64,000 nt of DNA, from positions 183,705,801-183,769,800 of the forward strand of contig JAIOJX010000025.1 of the NCBI GenBank assembly GCA_022376925.1, read 5' to 3'. This stretch comes from Tragulus kanchil (taxonomy: Eukaryota > Chordata > Mammalia > Artiodactyla > Tragulidae). Below are positions 54,348-64,000 of the stretch, piece after piece; position 1 is the stretch's first letter; each line of letters starts with the position of its first letter. Position numbers and translations under genes: made by a program. The notes under the pieces were generated by a model, which worked only from the letters and a program-made list of their open reading frames with translations, searched no databases and was not told where the DNA came from.

Positions 54348-54724
54348 CCAATAAGTATTAACTCCCCCAGTAGATTCTTGGTTTGGATTCAATAATATCA
54401 TGTCAGAAAATTCCTTAGCACAGAGCTTCATGCTTAGTAAATAGTCTGTGTTAGTTCGTTTACTTTTTTTCTTCTTCTCTTACATGGCAAATGTTGAAGT
54501 CGTGTACACATTAGAGAGTCTCTAAATGCCATAACCATGATCCCAGGAGCTTCCAGAATAGTCCCAGTTTCAAATATTCCATCCTATTATCAGACAGAGC
54601 TTGTTGATTTTGATTTCAGTTTCATGATTTTCATTAGGCTCGTGTTCCTTTGGTCATCTTATTACAATCCCCAACAGTTCTGAGCACTGGCTATGTCTAT
54701 CCAATCTTCTGAAATGAGAGAACC

Positions 54725-54778
54725 TGTGACCATACTACCCTAAACACGCCTGATCTTGTCTGAAATGAGAAAGCCTAG
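54725..54778 (+). pseudogene. 5S rRNA-derived fragment, copy by duplication 16
   Basis: Identical to 53622-53675 and displaced by 1,103 bp. One decayed fragment counted twice. Confidence 0.75.
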
Positions 54779-55119
54779 TTCTGAGAGTGACACAGGTAGC
54801 TGTCTGAAGCTTTCATTCACAAGCTAAAGCCTCTTACACAGTTAACTGGGATGTTATCTGCCTTCCTTAATGGACAGGCAGCCTTAGTTAATTGGAATGG
54901 TAAAACCTCTCTTCAATGAATATGCATTTTCAATCCCAGTGATAGTAGGAATTAAATACAAAAAGGAAAAGTCCTCAATACACTGGACAAAGTATGACAT
55001 TGATGCTGAAAGTTCATAAAATTGTTACAAAAGTTCAAAAAAGAAAGCTAAGTACTCAAGCTAAAAACAGTCAAGGAAATGTTAGCAAACAGCCCTCTAA
55101 AACTATACATTGAAAGAAT

Positions 55120-55345
55120 GTGCCCGTTTTTTGAGGAATGTAAAACCGGTTCATTATTAAGAGTTGTCTTTATAAAATTCATCACATTAACACACTTGAG
55201 AGAAATGATTATTCCCAGAGAATAATCTGAGAATGAGAATTACACATGATTATTCCCAGAGGTGCAAAAAGAGCATTGTCAAAATGCATTTACAGATTTT
55301 AAACACTCATGTATTAAATAAAAAGAAAACGATAAAATAAGAATT
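55120..55345 (+). mobile_element. Old L1 ORF2 fragment
   Basis: AATGTAAAACCGGTTCATTATT, AAATTCATCACATTAACACAC, AAAGAGCATTGTCAAAATGCATTT recall the L1 reverse transcriptase region (GGTTCAACAT; ATCCATCACATAAACAGA; GACAAAATTC). A short internal repeat (ATTATTCCCAGAG at 55207 and 55249) marks a local duplication. Degenerate, non-coding. Confidence 0.5.
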
Positions 55346-55383
55346 GTTAGGTATTTCCTTAGCATGTGTAAAAATCCCATTCT

Positions 55384-55564
55384 GTTGTTGTTTAGTCGCT
55401 CAGTCATGTCCAACGCTTTGTGACCTCATGGACTGTATTTCCCAGGCAAGAATACTGGTGTGGGTTGCCATTTCGTTCTCCAGGGGATCTTCCCAATCTA
55501 GAGATCAAACTCATGTCTCCTGTGTTGGCAGGCAGATTCTTTACCACTGAGCCACCAGGGAAGC
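55384..55564 (-). mobile_element. Bov-tA-type SINE
   Basis: GTTGTTGTTTAGTCGCTCAGTCATGTCC, CTCATGGACTGTA, AAGAATACTGGTGTGGG and GAGCCACCAGGGAAGC. Lacks GGCTCCTCTGTCC. Confidence 0.9.
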
Positions 55565-55837
55565 AACCTTATAAAGCCAGAGATTTTCACTAAAATTAGT
55601 CCTAAGAAAAGTGAAACCCATCCTCCTTATACAAAGATGTTCATGAAATACATTGCTATGTAGCACTTGCAACGACTAATCCTTCTGACAAAATGTTACA
55701 TATCAGTGAAGTTCACCCTTCCTATTCCTGATGAGTGGGAAAGTGTTTGACTCTTTCTAAGGTTGTGTGTTATTTTTATATCAGTTGTAAAATAGCAGCA
55801 TATTAATATAATAGATGAATTAAGATAATATGTGAAA

Positions 55838-55963
55838 GTAAAGTGTTAGCCACTCAGTCGTGTCTGACTCTTGTGACCCCATGGACTGCAGTCCGCCAGA
55901 CTCCTCTGTCCATGGGATTCTCCTAGCAAGAATACTGGAGTGGCCATTTCCTTCTCTAGAGGA
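55838..55963 (-). mobile_element. Bov-A-type SINE, truncated
   Basis: AAAGTGTTAGCCACTCAGTCG, GACCCCATGGACTGCAG, GACTCCTCTGTCCATGGG and TGGAGTGGCC. The tRNA head is absent. Confidence 0.85.
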
Positions 55964-56149
55964 ATGACTTTATATAATTAATATTTGTTAATACCTTAAA
56001 ATTCTCAAAGACCCAAAAGTAGACTTAAACTATACTGCTTCTGTACAGAGAAGCTATGTTTCCCTAGGTCACCTCACAAAGATAGCACAATTCCCAAAGA
56101 AATATCAGCTGACTTTTTCCTCAAACCAAACAAGTGGGTTACAAAATCC

Positions 56150-57125
56150 AATTGGAAGTATAAGCAAGCAAGAAATACCAGAAAAACTCTGGAAGGGAGG
56201 AACTCCGTGGATGATAATCCTATCAGATATAGAAACATACGACCAAGACTTTGTATGTCTACCATGAGCCATCAGCATGAACAGACAGACAAACCAATGA
56301 AGCGAAAGAGCAAAGAAACAGACACAAATACAACCACAAATTCAGTATATGATAAGGCTGTCTTCTCAAATGAGTGGACTGAAGATCAATTTTTTCATAA
56401 GTAACATTGGGATGACTGGTTAGTCACATGAAAAAAGATAAAAATACATCTATTTCTTCCACCATACACCAGGATAGATTTCAAATAGATAAGGTATTTA
56501 AGTGAGAAAAAATTAAAACACAAGTACTAAACAAAACCCTGAGTGTGGGCTTCCCTGATGGTCCAGTGGATAAGGACACTGCTTTGCAGTGCAAGGGGTG
56601 CCAGTTCTATCCCTGGCCTGGGAAGATCCCACGTGCTGCGGAGCGGCTGGACCCATGTGTCCAATTACCAAGCCGGAGATCTGGAGCGCATGAGCCCAGA
56701 GCCGGTGCTCTGCAACGACAGACGCCACCACGATGGGAGACCCACAGTGGTCCGCCCTCTCTCCTCCCTCCCCAACCCGACCCCTGCCCAAAAATAATAA
56801 AAAAAAAAAAAATTGAAAGTAATGAAGTATGACATCTGACCAATAAACTCTACAGTATTCAATACATTTCAAATTGTAAATGTTTATATGAGTATGAGAT
56901 TTTACCATTTTCACATATATATTGACACACTTATGGATAAAATGGTTTAACATTGAGGATTATCTCATAATAACAGCATAGAGTGTAGTGGCTGGAGCTA
57001 TGGGTGAAATAAATTGGCCATTAGTTGATGATCATGAAACTGAGGGATGAGCACCTGCGAATCTATCATTTTGTCCATTCAATTTTTGTCTATGTTTAAA
57101 ATTTTTCCAAAATAAGAAAAATTTA
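56150..57125 (+). mobile_element. Old L1 ORF2 C-terminal and 3' UTR remnant
   Basis: AACCAATGAAGCGAAAGAGC, AATTCAGTATATGATAAGGC, GGGATGACTGGTTAGTCACATG, CCATACACCAGGATAG and after the SINE the 3' end with GGGATGAGCACCTGCG and TATGTTTAAAATTTTTCC. Order agrees with L1, sequence is heavily diverged. Copied from 56190 on by duplication 17. Confidence 0.6.
56547..56815 (+). mobile_element. CHR-type SINE in L1
   Basis: GGGCTTCCCTGATGGTCCAG, B box mutated to CAGTTCTATCCC, GCTCTGCAACGACAGACGCC and AATAATAAAAA tail. It lies between ORF2-derived and 3' UTR-derived L1 pieces. Confidence 0.9.
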
Positions 57126-57652
57126 AGTCATCGTTACTATGTAGAAATAAATAAATGAATTTGCTACATTCATAAAGGAAGCATAAATTTATAAGATGAA
57201 ACTAAAATCCTAAGAAATATTAGATTTCATGAATCTGTAACTTTAATAAATTAATATGAATTATTTAAGGCAAAATGCAGCTCTTGAGTAGTGTTTGGAA
57301 GGAGAAACTCCGTGGATGATAATCCTATCAGATATAGAAACATACGACCAAGACTTTGTATGTCTACCATGAGCCATCAGCATGAACAGACAGACAAACC
57401 AATGAAGCGAAAGAGCAAAGAAACAGACACAAATACAACCACAAATTCAGTATATGATAAGGCTGTCTTCTCAAATGAGTGGACTGAAGATCAATTTTTT
57501 CATAAGTAACATTGGGATGACTGGTTAGTCACATGAAAAAAGATAAAAATACATCTATTTCTTCCACCATACACCAGGATAGATTTCAAATAGATAAGGT
57601 ATTTAAGTGAGAAAAAATTAAAACACAAGTACTAAACAAAACCCTGAGTGTG

Positions 57653-57920
57653 GTTTTCCCCTGATGGTCCAGTGGATAAGGACACTGCTTTGCAGTGCAA
57701 GGGGTGCCAGTTCTATCCCTGGCCTGGGAAGATCCCACGTGCTGCGGAGCGGCTGGACCCATGTGTCCAATTACCAAGCCGGAGATCTGGAGCGCATGAG
57801 CCCAGAGCCGGTGCTCTGCAACGACAGACGCCACCACGATGGGAGACCCACAGTGGTCCGCCCTCTCTCCTCCCTCCCCAACCCGACCCCTGCCCAAAAA
57901 TAATAAAAAAAAAAAAAATT
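57653..57920 (+). mobile_element. CHR-type SINE, copy by duplication 17
   Basis: Same insertion as 56547-56815. Its head reads GGTTTTCCCCTGATGG, probably an error or allelic difference. Confidence 0.9.
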
Positions 57921-58402
57921 GAAAGTAATGAAGTATGACATCTGACCAATAAACTCTACAGTATTCAATACATTTCAAATTGTAAATGTTTATATGAGTA
58001 TGAGATTTTACCATTTTCACATATATATTGACACACTTATGGATAAAATGGTTTAACATTGAGGATTATCTCATAATAACAGCATAGAGTGTAGTGGCTG
58101 GAGCTATGGGTGAAATAAATTGGCCATTAGTTGATGATCATGAAACTGAGGGATGAGCACCTGCGAATCTATCATTTTGTCCATTCAATTTTTGTCTATG
58201 TTTAAAATTTTTCCAAAATAAGAAAAATTTAAGTCATCGTTACTATGTAGAAATAAATAAATGAATTTGCTACATTCATAAAGGAAGCATAAATTTATAA
58301 GATGAAACTAAAATCCTAAGAAATATTAGATTTCATGAATCTGTAACTTTAATAAATTAATATGAATTATTTAAGGCAAAATGCAGCTCTTGAGTAGTGT
58401 TT

Positions 58403-59448
58403 TCTATGCACAAGAGCCAATCTCAGGGACACAAATGCACACAGATAAGCAGTGCCCTGGATAGAGGCAACTTGAACTAAAATTCCTTCTCGCCAGGAAC
58501 TTGAATTAAAAATTACAAACTATTTAGAACAGTGCCTGGCACATGGGGAGCACTCAGAAAATTTAGGAATCATGATTATCATCATCAGTTTGGGCCATGG
58601 AAAGAGAATGGACCTGGTTTAAACATTGACCTTTCCATTTATGAACTGCGGACAAGTTATTTGGTTCCATTTTATAAAGTGTATATATTTTATATCTAGT
58701 GTGTGTGTGTGTGTGTGTGTATAACATTTCATATACATACGAAAATGCCTTCTCCATGCTAGCTTCGAAAAATCATCTCTTTAGTAGTTAAAAATCTGGA
58801 GTTGAAAGTGACTATTTCTTCAAAATTGCTAAAATTGCTGTTCAGTAATCACAGACCATAATACTTGCACTGAATTAGTTTGCAAATGAAGTAAAATAGG
58901 ATCTAAACAGAAGAATCCCAAAGTGGAAAAAAATCTGTTTGTGGTGCCCAGTTAGCTGACTGAAACCAGCTCTAAAGGACATTGCAACACTAGGTTTTCT
59001 TGGCTCACTGGGGGAACTGCGAATGTTGATCCGCTCTCTGAAGGGACCTGCTTTCAATAAACTTCTGGTGCTGCCTAGCAATCCAAAAGGGGTTGCGTTA
59101 ATTCATAAACTGCAATTTGGATTTGTAAGTCAAGCCCCAGTCCTTTTTGTTAATGTGACCTGTTCCCCGGGAGCCAGGGATTCACCTTTCATGCATGTAT
59201 TTCCTTCATTAAAGAGATCTGAGTGCTTACTACGTGCAAGGCGTTGAGCTAGGACTTGGGACAATCACAAAAGACAGACACAAAGGAACTCATATTCTAG
59301 CAAGAGCAGACAGGCAATAAGCAATTTGCTTAATAAATGAATTATGTTGCTTAATAAATGAATTATGTGAAACGTGCCCTGGAAAAAGATAAAAGAGCAG
59401 AGAAGTATAAACAACGGGTTTCTTGATATCTTTGACTATAATTGGCTT
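58403..59448. other. Single-copy region with a (TG)n run and old repeat scraps
   Basis: (TG)n at 58699-58720. ACAGTGCCTGGCACATGG at 58530 is the 3' motif of L2 or MIR. GAGTGCTTACTACGTGCAAGGCG at 59220 begins an old repeat reaching about 59400. TAATAAATGAATTATG is locally repeated (59331 and 59351). No gene recognised. Confidence 0.5.
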
Positions 59449-59461
59449 CTGTAAATTGTGG

Positions 59462-59757
59462 CCCAAATTTCCTAAAGGAAGTCAACCCTGAATATTTATT
59501 GGAAGGACGGATGCTGATGCTGAAGCTCCAATGCCACCTGCTATGAAGAGCCTCCTCATTGGAAAAGACCCTGATGCTGGGAAAGACTGAAGGCAGGACA
59601 AGAAGGGGGCCACAGAGGATGAGATGGTTGGATGGCATCACTGACTCTATGGGCATGAGTTTGAGCAAACTCTGGGAGATGGTGAAGGACAGGGAAGCCT
59701 GGCGTGCTGCAGTCCATGGGGTCGCAGAGAATCAGGTACAATTTAGTGACTGAACAA
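59462..59757 (+). mobile_element. BovB LINE 3' fragment
   Basis: CCTAAAGGAAGTCAACCCTG, CCTGATGCTGGGAAAGACTG, GATGAGATGGTTGGATGGC, and GAACAACTTCC end. The plus frame reads [20 protein letters not shown], close to BovB ORF2 C-terminus. 5'-truncated. Confidence 0.92.
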
Positions 59758-60189
59758 CTTCCTGATACTTCCCAAACAATTGTTTCTGCTGACAACCATT
59801 TTGTTTATCAATAAGAAAAGAGGCATGCACCCAAATGTGTGCTGGGAGTTCTAGAAAGAGGGGGAACTGGAACAGAAGAAGCCAAAGTTCTACTATGGTT
59901 GGATCTTCAAGTGTCTCCTTTAGAGCACTGAGTGATAAAGAGTTGAGAAGAGTCTATATTTTAGGGATACATCCCACAGTTGGAGTTCATAACACTAAAA
60001 TGTGGTTTCCTTAGTTTTTTAGCAAAACTACACACCCGTAGCCTCATCAGAGTTCTACCCTCCTACAAGGCACTTGGTCCATGCGTCCTCACTGAGTTCC
60101 CTAAATCCCTGGTGGGTTACAGGTTGCGTTGTTTTTGTTATGTAGTGATTTGTTTTTCTACAGAGCCCATGCTCTTTTTTGCCTGCTAA

Positions 60190-60368
60190 AATACCCCGGG
60201 TGGCTCAGCAGCGAAGAATCCACCTGCAACGCATGAGGTGCAGGTTCAATCCCTAGGCTCCCTGGAGAAGGAAGTGGCACCCACTCCAGTCCTCCTGCCT
60301 GGAGAATCCAAAGGACGGAGGAGCCCCGTGGACTGCAGTCTATGCGGTTGCAGAGAACCGGATTCCAC
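60190..60368 (+). mobile_element. Bov-tA-type SINE
   Basis: CCCGGGTGGCTCAGCAGCG head, GGTTCAATCCCTAGG, CCACTCCAGTCCTCCTGCC and GGAGCCCCGTGGACTGCAG. The SINE centre (TTGGGAAGATCCCC) is shortened. Copied at 61265-61443. Confidence 0.85.
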
Positions 60369-60537
60369 GTGTCCCTCTGTAGCTTGGCGCCAGCAGAAGC
60401 ACACGTTGCCCCCTGATGCAGTCTGCTGACCAGTGCTGGGCCACACGCTGAAAGATGGCTGACCCTCTTCCCGCCCTGGCTGTGTCCGTCGCCTTCCCAT
60501 CGCAGCACAGCCCAGCCCCTCCACCCTGTAAATTGTG

Positions 60538-60832
60538 CCAAATTTCCTAAAGGAAGTCAACCCTGAATATTTATTGGAAGGACGGATGCTGATGCTGAAG
60601 CTCCAATGCCACCTGCTATGAAGAGCCTCCTCATTGGAAAAGACCCTGATGCTGGGAAAGACTGAAGGCAGGACAAGAAGGGGGCCACAGAGGATGAGAT
60701 GGTTGGATGGCATCACTGACTCTATGGGCATGAGTTTGAGCAAACTCTGGGAGATGGTGAAGGACAGGGAAGCCTGGCGTGCTGCAGTCCATGGGGTCGC
60801 AGAGAATCAGGTACAATTTAGTGACTGAACAA
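60538..60832 (+). mobile_element. BovB LINE 3' fragment, copy by duplication 18
   Basis: Same insertion as 59462-59757, displaced 1,075 bp. Confidence 0.92.
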
Positions 60833-61264
60833 CTTCCTGATACTTCCCAAACAATTGTTTCTGCTGACAACCATTTTGTTTATCAATAAGAAAAGAGGCA
60901 TGCACCCAAATGTGTGCTGGGAGTTCTAGAAAGAGGGGGAACTGGAACAGAAGAAGCCAAAGTTCTACTATGGTTGGATCTTCAAGTGTCTCCTTTAGAG
61001 CACTGAGTGATAAAGAGTTGAGAAGAGTCTATATTTTAGGGATACATCCCACAGTTGGAGTTCATAACACTAAAATGTGGTTTCCTTAGTTTTTTAGCAA
61101 AACTACACACCCGTAGCCTCATCAGAGTTCTACCCTCCTACAAGGCACTTGGTCCATGCGTCCTCACTGAGTTCCCTAAATCCCTGGTGGGTTACAGGTT
61201 GCGTTGTTTTTGTTATGTAGTGATTTGTTTTTCTACAGAGCCCATGCTCTTTTTTGCCTGCTAA

Positions 61265-61443
61265 AATACCCCGGGTGGCTCAGCAGCGAAGAATCCACCT
61301 GCAACGCATGAGGTGCAGGTTCAATCCCTAGGCTCCCTGGAGAAGGAAGTGGCACCCACTCCAGTCCTCCTGCCTGGAGAATCCAAAGGACGGAGGAGCC
61401 CCGTGGACTGCAGTCTATGCGGTTGCAGAGAACCGGATTCCAC
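61265..61443 (+). mobile_element. Bov-tA-type SINE, copy by duplication 18
   Basis: Identical to 60190-60368. Confidence 0.85.
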
Positions 61444-61774
61444 GTGTCCCTCTGTAGCTTGGCGCCAGCAGAAGCACACGTTGCCCCCTGATGCAGTCTG
61501 CTGACCAGTGCTGGGCCACACGCTGAAAGATGGCTGACCCTCTTCCCGCGCCCTGGCTGTGTCCGTCGCCTTCCCATCGCAGCACCGAAGCCCAGCCCCT
61601 CCACCCCTGGCCATCTACATTGCCTTCACGCATTTGTTTGTGAGGGTGACCCGAATATGCCATGACAGAACATGCCACTTTGGCATTAGGATCATTTTGA
61701 GCTGAAATTCAAGAAAGTAGCATCCACATAGGTACCTACTGCTGTGGTGACTCGGGAGCCCAGCCTGGTGCTCT

Positions 61775-61845
61775 GTGCTGACGTCAGGAAGGGGAAGGGG
61801 GCGGGGCGGGGGCGTCGAGAAGGCGGGGATACGCACGTGCGTCAG
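61775..61845. promoter_or_regulatory. CRE and GC-box cluster
   Basis: TGACGTCA (full palindromic cAMP-response element) at 61779-61786 is followed by GGGGCGGGGC boxes at about 61797-61812 and GCACGTGC at 61833-61840. It is a GC-rich island in otherwise AT-rich intergenic DNA. It could be a promoter or enhancer of an unannotated transcript; no exon is recognised near it. Confidence 0.45.
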
Positions 61846-62820
61846 TGTGGCCGGTTTGTCTTGTAGGGCAGAATGCAGCACCTGGTAAAAACTGAACCAC
61901 GACAGACAGAAACACTGAACACAACAGGGGCTCTCTGGCCTTGCTGCCATCTGCCTAAAAGCAGGGCCTCCAATTCTCTTTTTTGAAAAAAAAAATGTAC
62001 CTTTGAGAAGCTGTCCTCTCCTGTCCAAGAAAGAAAAACAGGAGAAAACTCTTATCCCCTGAGAGGCGACGAGTCTACATAACAAACCTGACCAAACGAC
62101 CCTTATTTATTCTCCCCAGAGCCCACCTTTTCTCCAGAAGTCCCAGACCCCCTTTCTCTTTGTTCAGGCTCTTCTTAACGCTTTTTTACGTTGTGTTAAA
62201 AATCATATGTACATCTCTGGGTGCAGTCACCTCTTTGGAGTTTTCACTTCTTTTCTTTGAAGCTTCGATACATACCTAAAATCAACTCTTTCTCCTGTTA
62301 ATCTACTTTTTGTTTGTTTGTTTGTTTGTTTTTCTGGTCTATTTCATTTACAGATCCCAGACAATGAGCCTCGATAGAAAGGTGGAAGAAAGGGTTGAGG
62401 GGTCATTGTCCCTCCCCTCTCTTATATTTGCAAGCTCATAAACTCATTTGCCTTAAAATCTCCTGGAATTTTGAAACATTAGCGCTTACGTCTCACCCTG
62501 AGGGAAACAGGTGGGAAGGTGGTGGTCTGTAAAGGTCTTGCATGTGGCTTCTGTTCTCAGCACACACGCAAGAGCAGTGCGTCTGAGGTCACGACTACAC
62601 TGAAGCGACAATGAGGGTCTTCTCTCCAGTCTAGCACTTCCAATTGGTGTCTCTCCCTGCCTTTTATTTTCTGGTTCCTCTGAGCAGGAACCACGATTAT
62701 TTTTTCAATCATTGATGAGCAAAAACGGCCTGAAGAAGCAGCAGCTATTGGTCTGCTTGCACATGTTTAGCGTCACTGAGCCTCGTAGGAAGAGAGTGCA
62801 ACATAACAATGCATCTCTGG
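61846..62820. other. Single-copy region, nothing recognised
   Basis: No gene or repeat family recognised; the 156-codon minus frame at 61615-62085 has no recognisable domain and reads through the GC-rich cluster. Confidence 0.45.
62310..62331 (+). repeat. (TTTG)n microsatellite
   Basis: About five TTTG units. Confidence 0.85.
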
Positions 62821-62829
62821 TCTTCATAT

Positions 62830-62868
62830 GCCGCTAGATGGAGAACCTAAACTGTCGCCATGGTTACA
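62830..62868 (+). promoter_or_regulatory. CTCF-like motif followed by RFX-like X-box
   Basis: CCGCTAGATGGAG at 62831-62843 fits the CTCF core (CCRSYAGRKGG). Ten bases further GTCGCCATGGTTAC (62854-62867) resembles the palindromic RFX X-box GTTGCCATGGCAAC. Spacing and absence of repeats suggest a regulatory site; occupancy is not known. Confidence 0.45.
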
Positions 62869-63089
62869 AAGACCACTTAATGGGCCAAAGAGCAGAGTAA
62901 ACATGGCACCGGGACATCTCAAACGTCTCATGTCAAGCTTCGGTCTAGGGCCACATGCTGAGGGCTTGAAACAGGACTTACGGACTGTTCATGCTAAGAT
63001 GTTAAAAACTGCATACAGGGATAAAAATCTCCCTGGGTTAACATCTTCCCCAGGCTTGCTATCGTTCAAAAGACACAGTCAAAATTTCT

Positions 63090-63440
63090 TGATTTGGCAG
63101 CTAAGGCCCTGTGCAACCTGTTCCCCTGTATTTATGTGTCTCCCTCTTTAGACGTGCAGATTCCTGGCTCAGTGCACCTTGTCCACTCTTCCTCCTTCGG
63201 TTGGTAAACCCTACTGTTCTCCGCAGAGCCAGCTCACTCATCATTTCCACGTGCAGCCTGGAGACCCCATCGGAATTTATGTCCCAACGCAAATGCTCCA
63301 TGGCTCTTATACTGTTCCACTGATTGGTTTACATGCTTTGCTCTCCTATGAGGCTGTTAAGATCTTTAATGGCAGGACTATGACATATGGTATTTACCTT
63401 TGCAACTCCCAGAGCTGAAAACATGGTAGACACTTCAAAA
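63090..63440 (+). repeat. Possible L2 remnant
   Basis: TAAGGCCCTGTGCAACCTG, CAGTGCACCTTGTCCACTC, AATGGCAGGACTATGACATATGG follow the L2 3' region loosely. Strongly diverged. Confidence 0.45.
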
Positions 63441-63634
63441 AAAAAAAAACCTTTTCAAAATAACCTTTTCACACCATTTATGAAGTGTTCAATGTGAACC
63501 TTTTTAGATCTATTAGTAGCTTCTTGTTTAAGAAAAACAAAGCCAGCATGGGAGGAACAAGGAAAAGTGCACTATCAGAAAATAATCATTAATGTAGATT
63601 CTTTGAGCAGCTGGCCTCATTTGTTGTTTTTTTT

Positions 63635-63768
63635 TTTAATTTGGGGTATAGTTGATTGACAACATTGTGTTAGTTTTGGGTCTATAGCAAAGTGTATATG
63701 TATATTATTTTTCAGATCCTTTCCTATTATAGGTTATTATAAAATATTGAATATAGTTCCCTATCCTC
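63635..63768 (-). mobile_element. L1 3' UTR terminal fragment
   Basis: TTTGGGGTATAGTTGATTGAC, TTAGTTTTGGGTCTATAGC, TTTTTCAGATCCTTTCC, ATAGGTTATTATAAAATATTG, ATAGTTCCCTATCC, in the reverse L1 order. Confidence 0.8.
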
Positions 63769-63774
63769 GCTCCT

Positions 63775-64000
63775 CTGAAGAAGAACTATGACAAATGTAG
63801 CCAGTGTATTAAGAAGCAGAGACGTCACTTTGTCAACAAAGGTCCATATAGTCAAAGCTATGGTTTTTCCAGTAGTCATGTATGGATGTGAATGCTGAAC
63901 CATAAAGAAGGCTAAAGATTGAAGAATTGATACTTTCAAATTGCAGTGCTGGAGAAGACTCTTGATAGTTCCTTTGACAGCAAGAAGATCAAACCAATCC
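63775..64000 (+). mobile_element. BovB LINE fragment running off the window
   Basis: GAAGAAGAACTATGACAAATG, AGAAGCAGAGACGTCAC, TCAAAGCTATGGTTTTTCC and GGAGAAGACTCTTGATAG match BovB. The element continues to the right of 64000. Confidence 0.9.

Larger units (their letters stand above)
52838..55047. repeat. Tandem duplication 16 (period 1,103-1,107 bp)
   Basis: 52838-53944 recurs at 53945-55047 without spacer. The left breakpoint is in the tail of a CHR SINE, the right one in unassigned sequence. Differences near the left edge are A and T run lengths. It includes a minus-strand SINE and a 5S rRNA-like fragment, each seen twice. Confidence 0.94.
56190..58402. repeat. Tandem duplication 17 (period 1,106 bp)
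   Basis: 56190-57296 recurs at 57297-58402 without spacer. The block holds old L1 sequence and a CHR SINE. The SINE head differs (GGGCTTCCCTG versus GGTTTTCCCCTG) and the start has GGAAGGGAGG versus GGAAGGAGAA; the rest looks almost identical. Confidence 0.94.
59449..61607. repeat. Tandem duplication 18 (period 1,075-1,077 bp)
   Basis: 59449-60525 recurs at 60526-61607 without spacer. It contains a BovB 3' end at the left and a Bov-tA SINE at the right. Differences include GTGGCCC versus GTGCC near the start and AGCACAGCCC versus AGCACCGAAGCCC near the end. It is the last duplication; 61608-64000 is single copy. Confidence 0.94.

Noticed and set aside
1..61607. CRISPR-like or satellite array
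   Set aside because: The repeats are pairs of about 1.1 kb with unique content at 18 different loci, not one unit repeated, and there are no short repeats with spacers.
1..61607. Recombination between SINEs or LINEs as cause of the duplications
   Set aside because: Homologous repeats are not found at both ends of the duplicated blocks; many breakpoints are in unique DNA, and the near-constant period is not explained.
61615..62085. 156-codon minus-strand frame as a gene
   Set aside because: No domain, signal or splice evidence; it crosses the GC-rich cluster, where long open frames are expected by chance.

Overview
The window is nuclear DNA from a ruminant, most likely a bovid. It carries BovB (RTE-type) LINE 3' ends, tRNA-headed Bov-tA/Bov-A SINEs, CHR-type SINEs shared by cetaceans, hippos and ruminants, and older MIR, L2 and L1 remnants. 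There is no bacterial or plasmid architecture, no operon and no CRISPR array. The species cannot be fixed from the sequence alone.

One protein-coding exon is recognisable: the first coding exon of LDB2 (LIM domain-binding 2, CLIM1) on the minus strand at 24102-23971. It begins MSSTPHDPFYSS and ends at a consensus GTAAGT donor. Positions 1-23970 are therefore the 5' part of LDB2 intron 1. The region from about 24.1 to 24.5 kb holds the 5' UTR and proximal promoter, with microsatellites and three upstream ATGs. From about 24.6 kb to the end is 5' flanking, intergenic DNA. It is mostly repeats and unassigned sequence, with a few candidate regulatory sites: CTCF-like motifs at 48.68 and 62.83 kb, an RFX-like X-box at 62.85 kb, and a CRE plus GC-box cluster near 61.8 kb. 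All other long reading frames fall in repeats, have no splice or homology support, or are antisense shadows.

The dominant structural signal is 18 separate direct tandem duplications. All have nearly the same period (about 1,048-1,183 bp), the copies are nearly identical, and the joins are abrupt or carry up to about 36 bp of odd sequence. They occur from the left edge to 61.6 kb and account for about 20 kb, so the underlying locus is probably about 44 kb. In three places adjacent duplications overlap and a segment appears three times. The copies differ mainly by small indels, several joins carry scrambled or missing bases, and the breakpoints fall equally in unique DNA and in repeats. The most economical reading is an assembly or gap-filling artefact in which overlapping contig ends were concatenated instead of merged. 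A real biological expansion would need independent molecular support.

Other points worth reading: a probable solo LTR (TG...CA, 4-bp target duplication, E-box-rich internal repeats) inserted in a SINE that still has its own 9-bp target duplication; three CHR SINEs stacked head to tail at one target; a decayed 5S rRNA fragment; and an ancient repeat split by several SINEs. I found no convincing new gene system; the pattern that needs explaining is the regular 1.1-kb duplication ladder.
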